A model generated the notes under the pieces. That model worked only from the letters and a program-made list of their open reading frames with translations. It was not told the DNA's origin and searched no databases. A DNA stretch of 64,000 bases from Cytobacillus pseudoceanisediminis. GTDB taxonomy: Bacteria > Bacillota > Bacilli > Bacillales > Cytobacillaceae. The stretch lies in assembly GCF_023516215.1 (NCBI RefSeq), contig NZ_CP097349.1, positions 2,666,001 through 2,730,000 of the forward strand, given 5' to 3'. Shown here piece after piece: positions 54,235 to 63,541 of the stretch; within the stretch, counting starts at the first letter, position 1; each line of letters begins with the position of its first letter. A program made the translations under genes and the position numbers.

Positions 54235-55220
54235 CACTTTTCCCGTAGGCATTAGTTTTTTCGCTTCCGCTAATCTCCGCCGCTTTCTCTGCTTTTCTTT
54301 TTGCTGCTGAATAAGCTTTGGCAGAATCAGCGCACCAATCACGATTACTGCTGTGATTAGCTTCATATCTCCTGTTTCAAGAAATTCAACTCTCAATGCA
54401 AGAGTGACTATAATACGATATAAAATGGCTCCTCCAATGACAGCCAGTGTTGCTCGGACAATAGTTTTTGCGCCAAAGATTGCTTCTCCAATGATTACGG
54501 ATGCAAGTCCTATGATAATCATCCCGATTCCCATTCCGACGTCACTGAATCCGTTATACTGTGCCACTAATGCTCCAGAAAAAGCTACAAGTGCATTTGA
54601 AATGCCCAAGCCAGCTATCTTCAGGATATCTGTATCAGCTGAAAAGCTTCGGATCATCGTCTCATTGTCGCCTGTTGCACGTATAGCCAGACCAATATCT
54701 GTCTTTAAGAAAAGATCAATCAATACTTTCGCAGCAAAGGCTAATATTAGCATTAAAATCAGAATCCCCCAGGTCTTTGGGATGAAACCCATTCCCAATG
54801 CCCCAAACAGGCTTTGAATAGCCTGATCAATCCCAAGTCCCTGCCAGAATGCTGTAAGCTTTGTGATAGCCGTTTCCTCAGACAGCAGTGGAACATTTGA
54901 CTTGCCCATAATCCGGAGATTGATAGAGTACAATGCGATCATCATTAATATTCCGGACAAGAGGGCATTAATTTTTCCTTTTGTATGAAGAAGGCCTGTA
55001 AGGCAGCCTGCTGCAAACCCCGCAAGCAATGCTGTCATTGTTGCCAAAAATGGATTGTATCCTCCTACTATCATGACAGCTGCTACAGATGCGCCCGTTA
55101 CAAAGCTTCCATCCACCGTCAGATCGGGAAAATCCAGTATTCTGAATGATAGGTAAACCCCAATGCCATTAAGGCATAAATTGCTCCTGCCTCAATGGAA
55201 CCAAAGATCGCTGTTGGCAT
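54200..55220 (-). CDS. ABC transporter permease (TrpY-like, two frameshifts)
   Basis: About 340 residues. It starts MPTAIFGSIEAGAIYALMAL at ATG 55220. One base missing in C4 at 55158-55161 is needed to join this to SFRILDFPDLTVDGSFVTGA and the rest of a BPD_transp_2-type permease with eight or more spans (GILMMIALYSINLRIMG, GIGMIIIGLASVIIGEAIFG). A second missing base in T6 at 54256-54261 restores a normal end (GEHLAAIKSDS, stop at 54200-54202) that overlaps the ATPase start. The importer probably takes up an amino acid such as tryptophan; this is inferred from operon type only. Confidence 0.82.
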
Positions 55221-55233
55221 AGTAATCTCCCTT

Positions 55234-55262
55234 TCTATTAGAAAAGCGCAAACGCTGGTGGG
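55234..55262 (-). repeat. Remnant of repeat family B
   Basis: TCTATTAGAAAAGCGCAAAC matches the left end of the family and stops within 29 bases, in the short gap between binding-protein and permease genes. Confidence 0.45.
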
Positions 55263-55275
55263 TTATTTACAGGTA

Positions 55276-56286
55276 TTACTCCACAAACTCAGCAAGATCG
55301 CTCCATTCCTCTTTTAAGTCAATGCCCATTTCTTCTGCAGCCTTTTTATTGATTACCAGCTTTAGATTCTGCGGATATTGGACAGGAAGTTCGGATGGCT
55401 TCTTGCCGTCTTTTAAAATTTTTGCAGCCATTTCCCCAGCTTCATATCCGATATCTTCATAGTCAAATCCGTAAGCAGCAAAGCCCCCGCGTTTAACAGA
55501 GTCCAGTTCTCCCACGAAAAGCGGGATGTCATTGTCGTTTGAAACCTGAATGACAGATTCCAAAGCGGAAACAACAGTATTATCCGTAATAATATAGATG
55601 GCATCAGCTTTTCCGACAAGAGATTCTGCAGCCTGTTTCACTTCGGAAGAATTGGATACGGTTGCTTCAGCCAATTTCATATCTGTACTTGAAAGAGCTT
55701 CCCTCACCTTTTCAATCTGCACCTCTGAATTTTGTTCTCCAGAATTGTAAATAACACCCACTGTGCCTGCCTCAAACTGTTCATTTATAAATTTAACCAT
55801 GTTGGGTATCGCATCAGGATGCGTATCTGTTGTACCTGTTATATTTCCTTCAGGAGAATCCATTGATTTTACTAATTGCGCACCCACTGGATCGGTTACT
55901 GAAGTAAATACAATTGGTATATCCTTTGTTGCATTCAGTGCACTTAATGCACTGGGGGTAGAGTTGGCAAAGATCAGGTCTACTCCATCTCCGGCAAAAT
56001 TATTGGCAATGGATTGATTATTATTCTGGTCCCCTTGTGCAATCTGAACATCGTAGCTTGCTTCAATACCAGAATCCTCCAATGCCTTCTTAAAGCCCTC
56101 GAGTGCCGCATCTAACGAGGGATGCTCGACAATCTGCGTAACTCCTATATTAAATGATTCTTCCTTTTCTTTATCAGAAGAGCCTGCATCTCCATTTGTA
56201 CTTTCACTCCCGCAGCCGCTTAGAAGCAAAGTTCCCATAAGACCTGCAGCAGCTATTGCTTTAAATGATTTTATTCTCTCTAACAT
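55276..56286 (-). CDS. ABC transporter substrate-binding lipoprotein (TrpX-like)
   Basis: 336 residues of the ABC_sub_bind (PF04392-like) family. The lipobox is GTLLLSGCGSE with the lipid-carrying Cys at about residue 25, followed by a Ser/Glu/Lys-rich linker. The binding domain begins FNIGVTQIVEHPSLDAAL and includes DLIFANSTPSALSAL, PIVFTSVTDPVGAQLV and AIYIITDNTVVSALE. Binding protein, permease and ATPase follow in that order on one strand, as in TrpXYZ-type importers. No T-box or other leader was seen upstream. Confidence 0.86.
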   Translation of the reverse strand: MLERIKSFKAIAAAGLMGTLLLSGCGSESTNGDAGSSDKEKEESFNIGVTQIVEHPSLDAALEGFKKALEDSGIEASYDVQIAQGDQNNNQSIANNFAGDGVDLIFANSTPSALSALNATKDIPIVFTSVTDPVGAQLVKSMDSPEGNITGTTDTHPDAIPNMVKFINEQFEAGTVGVIYNSGEQNSEVQIEKVREALSSTDMKLAEATVSNSSEVKQAAESLVGKADAIYIITDNTVVSALESVIQVSNDNDIPLFVGELDSVKRGGFAAYGFDYEDIGYEAGEMAAKILKDGKKPSELPVQYPQNLKLVINKKAAEEMGIDLKEEWSDLAEFVE

Positions 56287-56432
56287 ACTAGATGATCCCC
56301 CTTTTATCTCTATCTTTTCACTTCAGCACTTTTATGCTTTTATGCTTTTATTCACTAAATTATATAGTTAATAGCGACACTATTCAAGATATTTTTTAAT
56401 AATTTTCTAAAAATTTATTATTTTAATAGAAA

Positions 56433-56458
56433 GGACACAGCCAAATATTGCCGTGTCC
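56433..56458 (-). terminator. Terminator of the enoyl-CoA hydratase gene
   Basis: GGACAC (56433-56438) pairs with GTGTCC (56453-56458), followed on the minus strand by TTTCTATTAAAA. Confidence 0.65.
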
Positions 56459-56477
56459 CATTACCCGCTTATTCATT

Positions 56478-57254
56478 TTATTTCCCTTTAAACTCCGGTT
56501 TTCTTTTTTCAGCAAATGCTGCAAGAGCTTCAACTCTATCTTCTGTTGGGATAATTACTTCATATGCCTTCCTTTCAATCTGCAGCCCAGTCTGCAAATC
56601 GACACCCATGCCATGTTTTACAGCAAATTTAGCCTGCTGCAGGGCAAGCGGGCCGTTATTAAGCATTTGTCCGGCAAATTCAAAGCAATCATTTAAGAGA
56701 TTATCTTTTTCAGTCACTTTTGTAAGGATGCCGTATTCAAGCGCTTTTTCAGAAGTAAGCCTTTTAGCCGTCAAAATTAATTCCAGGGCTTTGGCCTGGC
56801 CTATCAATCTTGGAAGTCTTTGAGTGCCGCCTGCCCCTGGTATTATGGCCAAACTTGTTTCTGTAAGTCCCATTAAAGTGCCTGAAACGGCGATGCGGAA
56901 ATCGCAGGATAGAGCTAACTCCATCCCGCCCCCGAAGGCAAAACCGTTAATAGCAGCAATAGTAGGCTGCGGAAGCTGATCAACCAGTGAGAATACCTCA
57001 CCTATTTTATATATATTTCTGCGGACTTGCTCTTCTGATAGTGTCCTGCGCTCTTTTAAGTCTGCACCAACACTGAATGCTTTTTCTCCAGCCCCTGTAA
57101 AAATCACTGCACGCACATCAGGGCTGGTGCGCAGCTTTTCAACTGATTCCTGAAGCTCCGATAAAGTATCAAAATTAAAAGCATTCAATGCATCAGGGCG
57201 GTTAATCGTTACGACCGCAATATGACCTTTTGTTTCGACTGCAATAGAACTCAT
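56478..57254 (-). CDS. Enoyl-CoA hydratase/isomerase family protein
   Basis: 258 residues, normal crotonase length. Oxyanion-hole motifs FSVGADLKERR (about residue 61) and AAINGFAFGGGMELALSCDFRIA; catalytic glutamates in GFAFGGGMELAL and GLTETSLAIIPGAGGTQRL are present. C-terminal IIPTEDRVEALAAFAEKRKPEFKGK is typical. It hydrates trans-2-enoyl-CoA in fatty-acid or branched-chain acid breakdown. RBS GAGGAGAG precedes ATG 57254. It lies 126 bases after lcfB on the same strand; a weak terminator lies between. Confidence 0.9.
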   Translation of the reverse strand: MSSIAVETKGHIAVVTINRPDALNAFNFDTLSELQESVEKLRTSPDVRAVIFTGAGEKAFSVGADLKERRTLSEEQVRRNIYKIGEVFSLVDQLPQPTIAAINGFAFGGGMELALSCDFRIAVSGTLMGLTETSLAIIPGAGGTQRLPRLIGQAKALELILTAKRLTSEKALEYGILTKVTEKDNLLNDCFEFAGQMLNNGPLALQQAKFAVKHGMGVDLQTGLQIERKAYEVIIPTEDRVEALAAFAEKRKPEFKGK

Positions 57255-57347
57255 ATGTATCTCTCCTCTTTCAAGTACTATCTAATAATTCGATGAATTT
57301 CGTGAAAACCCTTTCAAATTTAGTCAATTTGAAATTGGAATAGAAAA

Positions 57348-57372
57348 GGACAGACACATCCCATGCCTGTCC
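57348..57372 (-). terminator. Probable terminator of lcfB
   Basis: GGACAG (57348-57353) with CTGTCC (57367-57372) and a short inner CA/TG pair, directly after the lcfB stop; T-rich on the minus strand. Confidence 0.6.
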
Positions 57373-57380
57373 ATAAAAAC

Positions 57381-58935
57381 CTATTTAGTCTGTAGAACCT
57401 GATTCTTCAATGCTCTCCTCAAAATTTTACCAGTTGTGTTCTTTGGCAGCTCTTCTAAAAACTCGATCGATGACGGCACTTTATATTTAGCCAGATGCTC
57501 AGCACAGTATGCAAGCAGCAGTTCTTCTGTCAGCTGAGGATTTTTAGTTACAACATAGCATCTCACCGCTTCACCCAGATTTGGGTCAGGCACACCCAAT
57601 ACAGCAACTTCAACTACATCCTCGTGATTATAGAGCACCTCTTCAACTTCCCGCGGGTACACATTATATCCGCCGACTAAAATAAGGTCCTTTTTACGGT
57701 CAACGATATAAAAATAACCTTCCTCATCCCTTTTTGCGAGGTCTCCTGTATAAAGCCAGCCATCGCGAATAGTTGCCGCGGTTTCTTCCGGCAGCTTGTA
57801 GTAGCCTTTCATCACGTTGGGCCCGCGCACAATCAGTTCACCTACTTCGCCAACGGAAACTTCCTCTCCCAGTTCATTTACGACCTTATTCTCAACGTTC
57901 ATAATGGATTGCCCGATTGAGCCTGCTTTCCGCGGCTTATCAAGCGGATTGAAGCAGGTAACCGGAGAAGCTTCTGAAAGACCATATCCTTCTGAGACAA
58001 TGACATTGAATTTTTTTCAAAGCCATGAAGAAGTGCAACAGGCATGGCAGCACCGCCCGAAATGCAAAGCCTTAACGATTTCAGATCTTCCGTATTTCCA
58101 TCATCAAACTGAAGAAGGAAATTGTACATGGTCGGAACGCCGGCAAAAACAGTAGGTTCATATTTTTTAGCGAGTCTAAATATTTCTTTCGGGCTGAATT
58201 TTGGATCTATTAAAATAGTAGCCCCATTCATCAGCGGTGCATTGAGAGCAACCGTTAAACAGAAGACATGAAACATAGGCAAAGTAGTGATAACCCGGTC
58301 ATTTTCGTTCATGTGCAAATAGTCGCTGACATCCTTTGCATTGCAGTAGAGGTTTTTATGTGTCAGCATGGCACCCTTCGGCTTGCCTGTCGTACCGGAT
58401 GTATATAGGATAACGGCTGTTTCATCATCTTTGAGCTCAGGGCCTTTAAAATCCAAATCTCCTGAAGCTATCACTTGTGTAAACGATTTCATTTTTGAGA
58501 AAGCTGATAATGCAGACGGATCCGCTTTTGAAGCCTGTCCCTGCGGGGTTTCACAAATAATAAAGTTCTCCACTCTTGGAAGAGCCTGATGCATCTTCTC
58601 AATCAAAGGCACTAACAGGTCAAGCGTAACAAGCGCTTTTACATCACCATTATTAACAATGTAGCCAATTTCATCCGGTGTATAAATTGGGTTGATCGGT
58701 ATAACAGTTGCTCCAAGCCGCAGTGCTCCATGCAGGCCGATGACAAAATGCGGCGAATTCCCAAGTAAAAGAGCAATATGATCTCCTTTTTCACTCCCAG
58801 CTTTGAGAGCCCATCCGCAAATTTAGTCACAGCACCATCAAGCTCCCCATATGTACTGGACTGGTCCATAAAATAATAGGCAGTCTTATTGCCCATTTTG
58901 ATCGCCGTTTCATGCAGATGCTCTGTTAAATTCAT
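57381..58935 (-). CDS. lcfB: Long-chain fatty-acid-CoA ligase LcfB (two frameshifts)
   Basis: About 518 residues after restoring one base in T5 at 58787-58791 and one in T7 at 58011-58017. The restored joins read [15 protein letters not shown] and [20 protein letters not shown]. Adenylation motifs: [59 protein letters not shown] and the lysine in [13 protein letters not shown]. Sequence and neighbours (lplJ downstream on the map, yhfN further on) match LcfB/YhfL. It makes acyl-CoA for beta-oxidation. A FadR box lies 18 bases before the start. Both breaks look like homopolymer errors. Confidence 0.9.
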
Positions 58936-58952
58936 TTACACTCCCCCTGTAA

Positions 58953-58970
58953 TGAATGAATAGTCATTCA
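58953..58970. promoter_or_regulatory. FadR operator upstream of lcfB
   Basis: TGAATGAATAGTCATTCA is an exact match to the B. subtilis FadR (YsiA) consensus TGAATGAMTANTCATTCA and lies directly upstream of lcfB, a known FadR target in B. subtilis. Repression is expected to be lifted by long-chain acyl-CoA. Confidence 0.92.
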
Positions 58971-59100
58971 TTTTTATTAAATAAATTTTCTAAATATATT
59001 ATATTGAAAGAAAGTTTTGTATTCAAGTAGGAAAGCGAATTGTTCACAATTTCTTTTTTATAGAGGACTGCCTTTCGCAAAACTTTATATAAATATAAGA

Positions 59101-59124
59101 AAAGCCGGCATAATGCCAGCTTTC
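59101..59124 (-). terminator. Rho-independent terminator of lplJ
   Basis: AAAGC, GGCA pair with TGCC, GCTTT (59101-59123) around a 3-base loop with one mismatch; 16 bases after the lplJ stop. Confidence 0.7.
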
Positions 59125-59139
59125 CAATAAATGATCCCA

Positions 59140-60129
59140 TTAATAAACCAGGTTGATAAATTCGGTCTTTGTCACATTTCCGAAGTAATGCTTAATGTCC
59201 ACTCCTTCAAGGGCATTTTCAATCTCTGACTTTTCATAGCGAATTCCTGTAAGCTTGCTTTCAATTTCGCTTACATCTCCAACCCCAAAGAAGTCTCCGT
59301 AAATTTTACATTCCTCAATTTTCCCTTTTGTGACGTTAAGTCTAATATCAATTTGCCCCACTGGGAAACGATGCGAGTGCTGAAGATCAAATTTGGGTGA
59401 TTTTCCATAATTCCAATCCCAGTTTTGATAGCGCTCCTTGGACAGCTGATGAATTTTTTCCCAATCATCATTCGTAAGCCTGTACTCTGCAATTTCATCT
59501 AAATCACCAAAAATATTCTTAAGCAGCAAAGTGCGAAATTCTTGAATTGTGATTTTTTTATCCAGGAACTCTGAGATATTAGCAACACGGCTTCGAATAG
59601 ACTTAATGCCTTTCGATTCAATTTTATCTTTCTTTACCTTTAATGCCGAAACGACATTTTCTATTTCGGAATCAAACAAGAGGGTACCATGGCTAAACAT
59701 TCTGCCTTTGGTAGAAAACTGGGCATTCCCGGATATCTTTCTGCCTTCTGCCATCAGGTCATTTCGCCCGCTCAATTCAGCATTAACACCAAGCTTCTGC
59801 AAAGCTTCTACAACCGGCTCGGTAAACTTTTGGAAGTTGTGGAAGCTTTCTCCATCATCTTTTGTGATAAAGCTGAAGTTGAGATTGCCTAAATCATGAT
59901 AAACAGCCCCGCCGCCAGAAAGCCTTCTGACCACATGGATACCATTGTTCTCGACATATTCAGTATTAATCTCTTCAACTGTATTCTGGTTTTTTCCAAT
60001 AATAATGGAAGGTTCATTAATATAAAAAAGCAAATAGGTTTCTTCAATATCAAGATTCTTTAGTGCATATTCCTCAATAGCAAGGTTAATTCTGGGATCT
60101 GTGATTCCCTGGTTGTCAATAAAAAGCAT
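59140..60129 (-). CDS. lplJ: Lipoate-protein ligase LplJ
   Basis: 329 residues, normal length. N-terminal EEYALKNLDIEETYLLFYINEPSIIIGKNQN, the lipoyl-AMP site RRLSGGGAVYHDLGNLNFSF and GRNDLMAEGRKISGNAQFS with the catalytic lysine are all present; the C-terminal accessory domain begins near residue 245. It attaches free lipoate to E2 subunits and GcvH. It starts 12 bases after the yhfI stop (operon yhfI-lplJ), as in B. subtilis. RBS GAGGAGG precedes ATG 60129. Confidence 0.94.
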   Translation of the reverse strand: MLFIDNQGITDPRINLAIEEYALKNLDIEETYLLFYINEPSIIIGKNQNTVEEINTEYVENNGIHVVRRLSGGGAVYHDLGNLNFSFITKDDGESFHNFQKFTEPVVEALQKLGVNAELSGRNDLMAEGRKISGNAQFSTKGRMFSHGTLLFDSEIENVVSALKVKKDKIESKGIKSIRSRVANISEFLDKKITIQEFRTLLLKNIFGDLDEIAEYRLTNDDWEKIHQLSKERYQNWDWNYGKSPKFDLQHSHRFPVGQIDIRLNVTKGKIEECKIYGDFFGVGDVSEIESKLTGIRYEKSEIENALEGVDIKHYFGNVTKTEFINLVY

Positions 60130-60141
60130 CTGTTTTCCTCC

Positions 60142-60875
60142 TCAAAAAGTATGGGACCATTGATAATCCGCAATAGAAATAGGACCGGTATATTTTGTTG
60201 AAGCCTCTTCCTTCAGCTTTCGCAGTTCACCATAATGAGGCAAATGAGTCAGCAGCAAATTTTTCACCTTTGCTTTGCTGGCCAATGTTCCAGCATCCAA
60301 GCTTGTCATATGCCCAGCATTTTTTCCATTTTGATGACCGTAAAAATTGCATTCGCAAACTAATAAATCAGCATTTTCGCTAAATGCTGCCAGCTCTTCT
60401 TTATATGACGTATCAGCCGTATAAATAAGCGTTTTGCCGTCTGCTTCAATTCTCATTGCATAGCAAGGCACAGGGTGATTAGTCTTTAAAAAGCGAATTT
60501 GAAACGGGCCTGCAAAGAGAGTGCCATCAGGATCATAGCAGACTCCTTTTGTGATATCCTTGTATGTAAATTTGGCAAATTCATACTGATCAAGAGAATG
60601 ACCATAGATCGGGAGGGTATCTGTTTTCCTGCCTAAAAAACTCTGAATGAGCCTGGCATGCTGCAGAACCCCTATATCCGCAATGTGATCTGGATGGTAA
60701 TGCGAGATAATCACTGCATCCAATTCTTCTGGCTGAAAAAATTCTGCATTTTTGAAAGTACGCCGCTTCCGCAGTCGATCAGCAAATGAAACCCATCATG
60801 CTCCAGCAAATACCCTGAACTCGCCCCATCAGCTTTAGGATAACCGCCCCAGCTCCCAATTACAGTTAACTTCAT
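60142..60875 (-). CDS. yhfI: MBL-fold metal-dependent hydrolase YhfI (frameshifted)
   Basis: About 244 residues with one base missing in A6 at 60736-60741. The first frame supplies MKLTVIGSWGGYPKADGASS and LLIDCGSGVL; the join reads MQNFFQPEELDAVIISHYHPDHIADIG. The zinc motif HYHPDH, the GHMTSLDAGTLASKAKVK stretch and LLLTHLPHYG mark a metallo-beta-lactamase fold of the RNase Z-like/YhfI group. The substrate is unknown. It is upstream of lplJ on the same strand. RBS AGGAGG lies before ATG 60875. The break is probably a sequence error. Confidence 0.87.
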
Positions 60876-61019
60876 CACGTTTCCTCCTTATTAATAAAGC
60901 GTAAGTTCCTACGCTATGACTGATAACCAAACTCTCAGGGAAAGGCCCATCTTTACTATGTCCAATATACTCGATTATGCCTATTTTTTCACTTTTTTAA
61001 TATTGTATTGAAACAGATG

Positions 61020-61048
61020 TTGACACAAAGATACTGTTATAATACAAT
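61020..61048 (+). promoter_or_regulatory. Sigma-A-type promoter of yhfH
   Basis: TTGACA (61020-61025), a 17-base spacer and TACAAT (61043-61048), 65 bases upstream of yhfH. A TATAAT at 61038 is at the wrong distance (12 bases) from the same -35. Confidence 0.65.
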
Positions 61049-61112
61049 CGACTTAAATAATCAAATTATTTAGAACAATATCACAAATTATCTCAAATTA
61101 GGAGGCTTCAAC

Positions 61113-61247
61113 ATGATTCAAAACATTATGGAGTTTTTCAGAAACCTGCCGGCAAAACAATGTTCAGAATGCGGGAAGTCGATCGACGAGCAGCATGAAT
61201 GCTACGGAAACAAGTGTGATAAATGCATGGGAATAACAGATTTATAG
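61113..61247 (+). CDS. yhfH: YhfH family small zinc-ribbon protein
   Basis: 44 residues: MIQNIMEFFRNLPAKQCSEC, then GKSIDEQHECYGNKCDKC. The CSEC and CDKC pairs, with an extra Cys between, form a zinc ribbon, matching YhfH of B. subtilis in length and motif. ATG 61113 follows AGGAGG. It is divergent from yhfI, as yhfH is adjacent to yhfI in B. subtilis. Function is unknown. Confidence 0.88.
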   Translation: MIQNIMEFFRNLPAKQCSECGKSIDEQHECYGNKCDKCMGITDL

Positions 61248-61259
61248 AATAATATATTA

Positions 61260-61292
61260 AAAGCCAGCCCTGTGGGCTGGCTTTGTTTTTTG
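61260..61292. terminator. Terminator between yhfH and yhgE
   Basis: Perfect 11-bp stem AAAGCCAGCCC (61260-61270) with GGGCTGGCTTT (61274-61284), followed by GTTTTTTG. Confidence 0.9.
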
Positions 61293-61299
61293 CTTATAA

Positions 61300-63468
61300 T
61301 CAATCAGCCTTCCCTGCAGCAGCTGCAAATCTTTTCTTGTGCATTGCAGTAAAGTAAACAAAAGTTCCTGCAATGAACAGGGCAGCGAAACTCAATAGAA
61401 TGACTGCATTCTCCCACATGAAATCAAAATTCCCGCTAGAAATGACAGCCTTTAGTCCGGAAACGGAATAGGTCATAGGCAAGTATGAACTGATTGGCTG
61501 AAGTGCATTAGGAATCAGCTCAAGCGGGAAAGTACCAGCACTTGTTGTCAGCTGGAGAATTAATATGATAATTGCAGCAAACCTGCCAGGATCACCCATT
61601 ACGGTGACAAAAAATTGAATAAGCGCGATGAACGTAATGCTGGTTATGATGGTAAACAGAAGAAACAAAGGTACACTCTTCACTTCCAGGCCAAGTCCCA
61701 GCAATAGAATCAAGGCTGCAATGAGACCCTGAATAATGCCTATTCCAGCAAGAATCCCAAACTTGCTTGCAAACCAGCTAAATCCTGACCGTGGAACACC
61801 AGCCGGTTCACGAAGCGGGAATACAATAGAAAGAAGCAGAGCACCTACGAAAAGGCCAAGAGACAGAAAATAAGGCGCGAACCCAGTACCATAGTTAGGA
61901 ACTTCTGTTATCTTCTCGTTATCTATTTCTACCGGATTTGCCATCATATTATAAGTTTTATCGCTGGCATTTACAGATGAGGCATTTTCAGCGCCATCCG
62001 CTAATTTATTTGCTAACTCAGCAGATCCTTCATAGATTTGTGCATTACCTTCGGCTACTTTGCCTGCGCCATCTTCAAGCTGCTTTGTGCCATCTGCAAA
62101 TGCAGCTGAACCTTGGGTCAGTTTGCCAAGACCTCCTGACAAATCTGCTGCACCGCCTGCTAGCCTGTCTGCTCCGGCTTGGGCTTCACCAAATTTCTGA
62201 GCAAATGTTTCCATTCCAGCACCGAAATCTTTATGTCCCTGTACAAGCTGCTGAGAACCAGTTTCCAGATCGGATGCCCCTTGGGCAAGCTGATTTATTC
62301 CCTGCTGGAGCTGCAGCTGTCCTTCATTTAGCTGCCCCATTTTTTGGGATAATTCGGCTCCTCCCGCAGATAGTTTACCAGCTGACTCAGCAAGCTGGGC
62401 TGATCCAGCCTTCAGCTGGGCAAGCACAGTCTGAAGCTCAGCTTTTTCAGGAGATCCATCAGGAAGCTGCGATATAAAGCCCTGCAGCTTTTGCTCTAAA
62501 AGAGCAGTGCCTCCACTGAGTTTTTGTGCCTCCGTTTGCCATTGTTCCAGAGATGAAGATAAGGTTTTGACTCCATTTTCCACCTGCTCGGTTCCATCAA
62601 TCATAACAGGAAGTTTTTCCTTTATTGTAACAATCCCTGCTTTTGTTTGTGTAACACCTGCTGACAGCTTTTGACTTCCAGATTCCAGCTGATCAGAAGC
62701 TTTACTTAATTCTGATTGGCCTTCAGCTAATTTCCCTAAACCTTCTGAAAGGGATTTAGCTCCCTCTGTCATTTCTTCTGAACCTTTTCTTGCTGAGCTT
62801 ACACCATTATTGAACTCAATGGATTTATCGGCTAAAAGCGCCAGCTTCTCATGCAGCGTGTCAGAACCATCCTTTAAATCTGCAGCTCCTTCACTGATTT
62901 GAAGGGCCCCATCACTTGCCTGTCCAATGCCATCTGCCAGTTCCCCTACCTTATCGAACATCGTTTCAGCATATGTTTCAGTCACTTTTTCTGACAGAGA
63001 CGCTTTAATTTTTTCTACAGCTGTTCCGCCAATTTGAGCTGATAAAAAATTGTAGCTCTCATTGGGAACGTAAATCAGGTTCATTTTCTGCGGATTGTCT
63101 TCCAGGAGAGTGGTTGCATTCTTGGAAAAATCCTTAGGGATTTCAACAAGCATATAATATTGCTGATCATTTAGATCTTTATATGCTTCCTCTTTATCAA
63201 CAAATTGAAAATTAAAGTCCTTGCTTTCCTTTAATTTATCAACAAGATCATCGCCCAGATGCAATTCATTATCTTCAAATGCAGCACCGGCATCCTCATT
63301 AACGATAGCAACAGGCAGATCATCTAAATGATCGTATGGATCCCAAAATGCCCAAAGAAACATTCCGCTGTATAAAATAGGAATAAACACTACTGCGATA
63401 ATAGGAATCAGCAGTTTTTTGTTTTTTAAGATTGCTGAAAATTCCTTCAAGAAAAGTTTGTTTTTCAC
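61300..63468 (-). CDS. yhgE: YhgE/Pip family membrane protein
   Basis: 722 residues. One N-terminal span (LLIPIIAVVFIPILYSGMFLWAF) is followed by the conserved LPVAIVNEDAGA. The large extracellular middle part has many repeats of the form L-x-x-G-x-x-x-L (LKDGSDTL, LAEGQSEL, LQQGINQLAQGASDL, LEDGAGKVAEG), predicted long helices. Five or so C-terminal spans follow (YFLSLGLFVGALLLSIVF onward), of the ABC-2 permease type. This is the layout of YhgE, Pip and the type VII secretion protein YueB/EsaA. It lies downstream of the TetR gene yhgD, which probably regulates it. Role unsettled. Confidence 0.92.
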   Translation of the reverse strand: MKNKLFLKEFSAILKNKKLLIPIIAVVFIPILYSGMFLWAFWDPYDHLDDLPVAIVNEDAGAAFEDNELHLGDDLVDKLKESKDFNFQFVDKEEAYKDLNDQQYYMLVEIPKDFSKNATTLLEDNPQKMNLIYVPNESYNFLSAQIGGTAVEKIKASLSEKVTETYAETMFDKVGELADGIGQASDGALQISEGAADLKDGSDTLHEKLALLADKSIEFNNGVSSARKGSEEMTEGAKSLSEGLGKLAEGQSELSKASDQLESGSQKLSAGVTQTKAGIVTIKEKLPVMIDGTEQVENGVKTLSSSLEQWQTEAQKLSGGTALLEQKLQGFISQLPDGSPEKAELQTVLAQLKAGSAQLAESAGKLSAGGAELSQKMGQLNEGQLQLQQGINQLAQGASDLETGSQQLVQGHKDFGAGMETFAQKFGEAQAGADRLAGGAADLSGGLGKLTQGSAAFADGTKQLEDGAGKVAEGNAQIYEGSAELANKLADGAENASSVNASDKTYNMMANPVEIDNEKITEVPNYGTGFAPYFLSLGLFVGALLLSIVFPLREPAGVPRSGFSWFASKFGILAGIGIIQGLIAALILLLGLGLEVKSVPLFLLFTIITSITFIALIQFFVTVMGDPGRFAAIIILILQLTTSAGTFPLELIPNALQPISSYLPMTYSVSGLKAVISSGNFDFMWENAVILLSFAALFIAGTFVYFTAMHKKRFAAAAGKAD

Positions 63469-63491
63469 CGTAAATCCCTCCGTAATAACTT

Positions 63492-63518
63492 AATGACTAA
63501 TTTCCTCATTCGGTCATT
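63492..63518. promoter_or_regulatory. Inverted repeat between yhgD and yhgE
   Basis: AATGAC (63492-63497) and GTCATT (63513-63518) face each other across 15 bases in the 73-base gap between a TetR-family gene and its neighbour. Size and symmetry suit a TetR operator. Confidence 0.5.
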
Positions 63519-63541
63519 TCTCTGAAAAAATAGAGGACTAT

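Noticed and set aside
53431-55116. A genuine permease-ATPase fusion protein
   Set aside because: The adjoining frame gives a normal permease end overlapping an ATPase start, and the switch point is a homopolymer run like the other breaks.
56287-56477. T-box or tryptophan-sensing leader before the TrpX-like operon
   Set aside because: No T-box motif, specifier stem or antiterminator seen; the stretch is plain AT-rich DNA with the terminator of the next gene.
61020-61043. TTGACA with TATAAT as the yhfH promoter
   Set aside because: Spacing is only 12 bases; TACAAT at 17 bases is the better partner.
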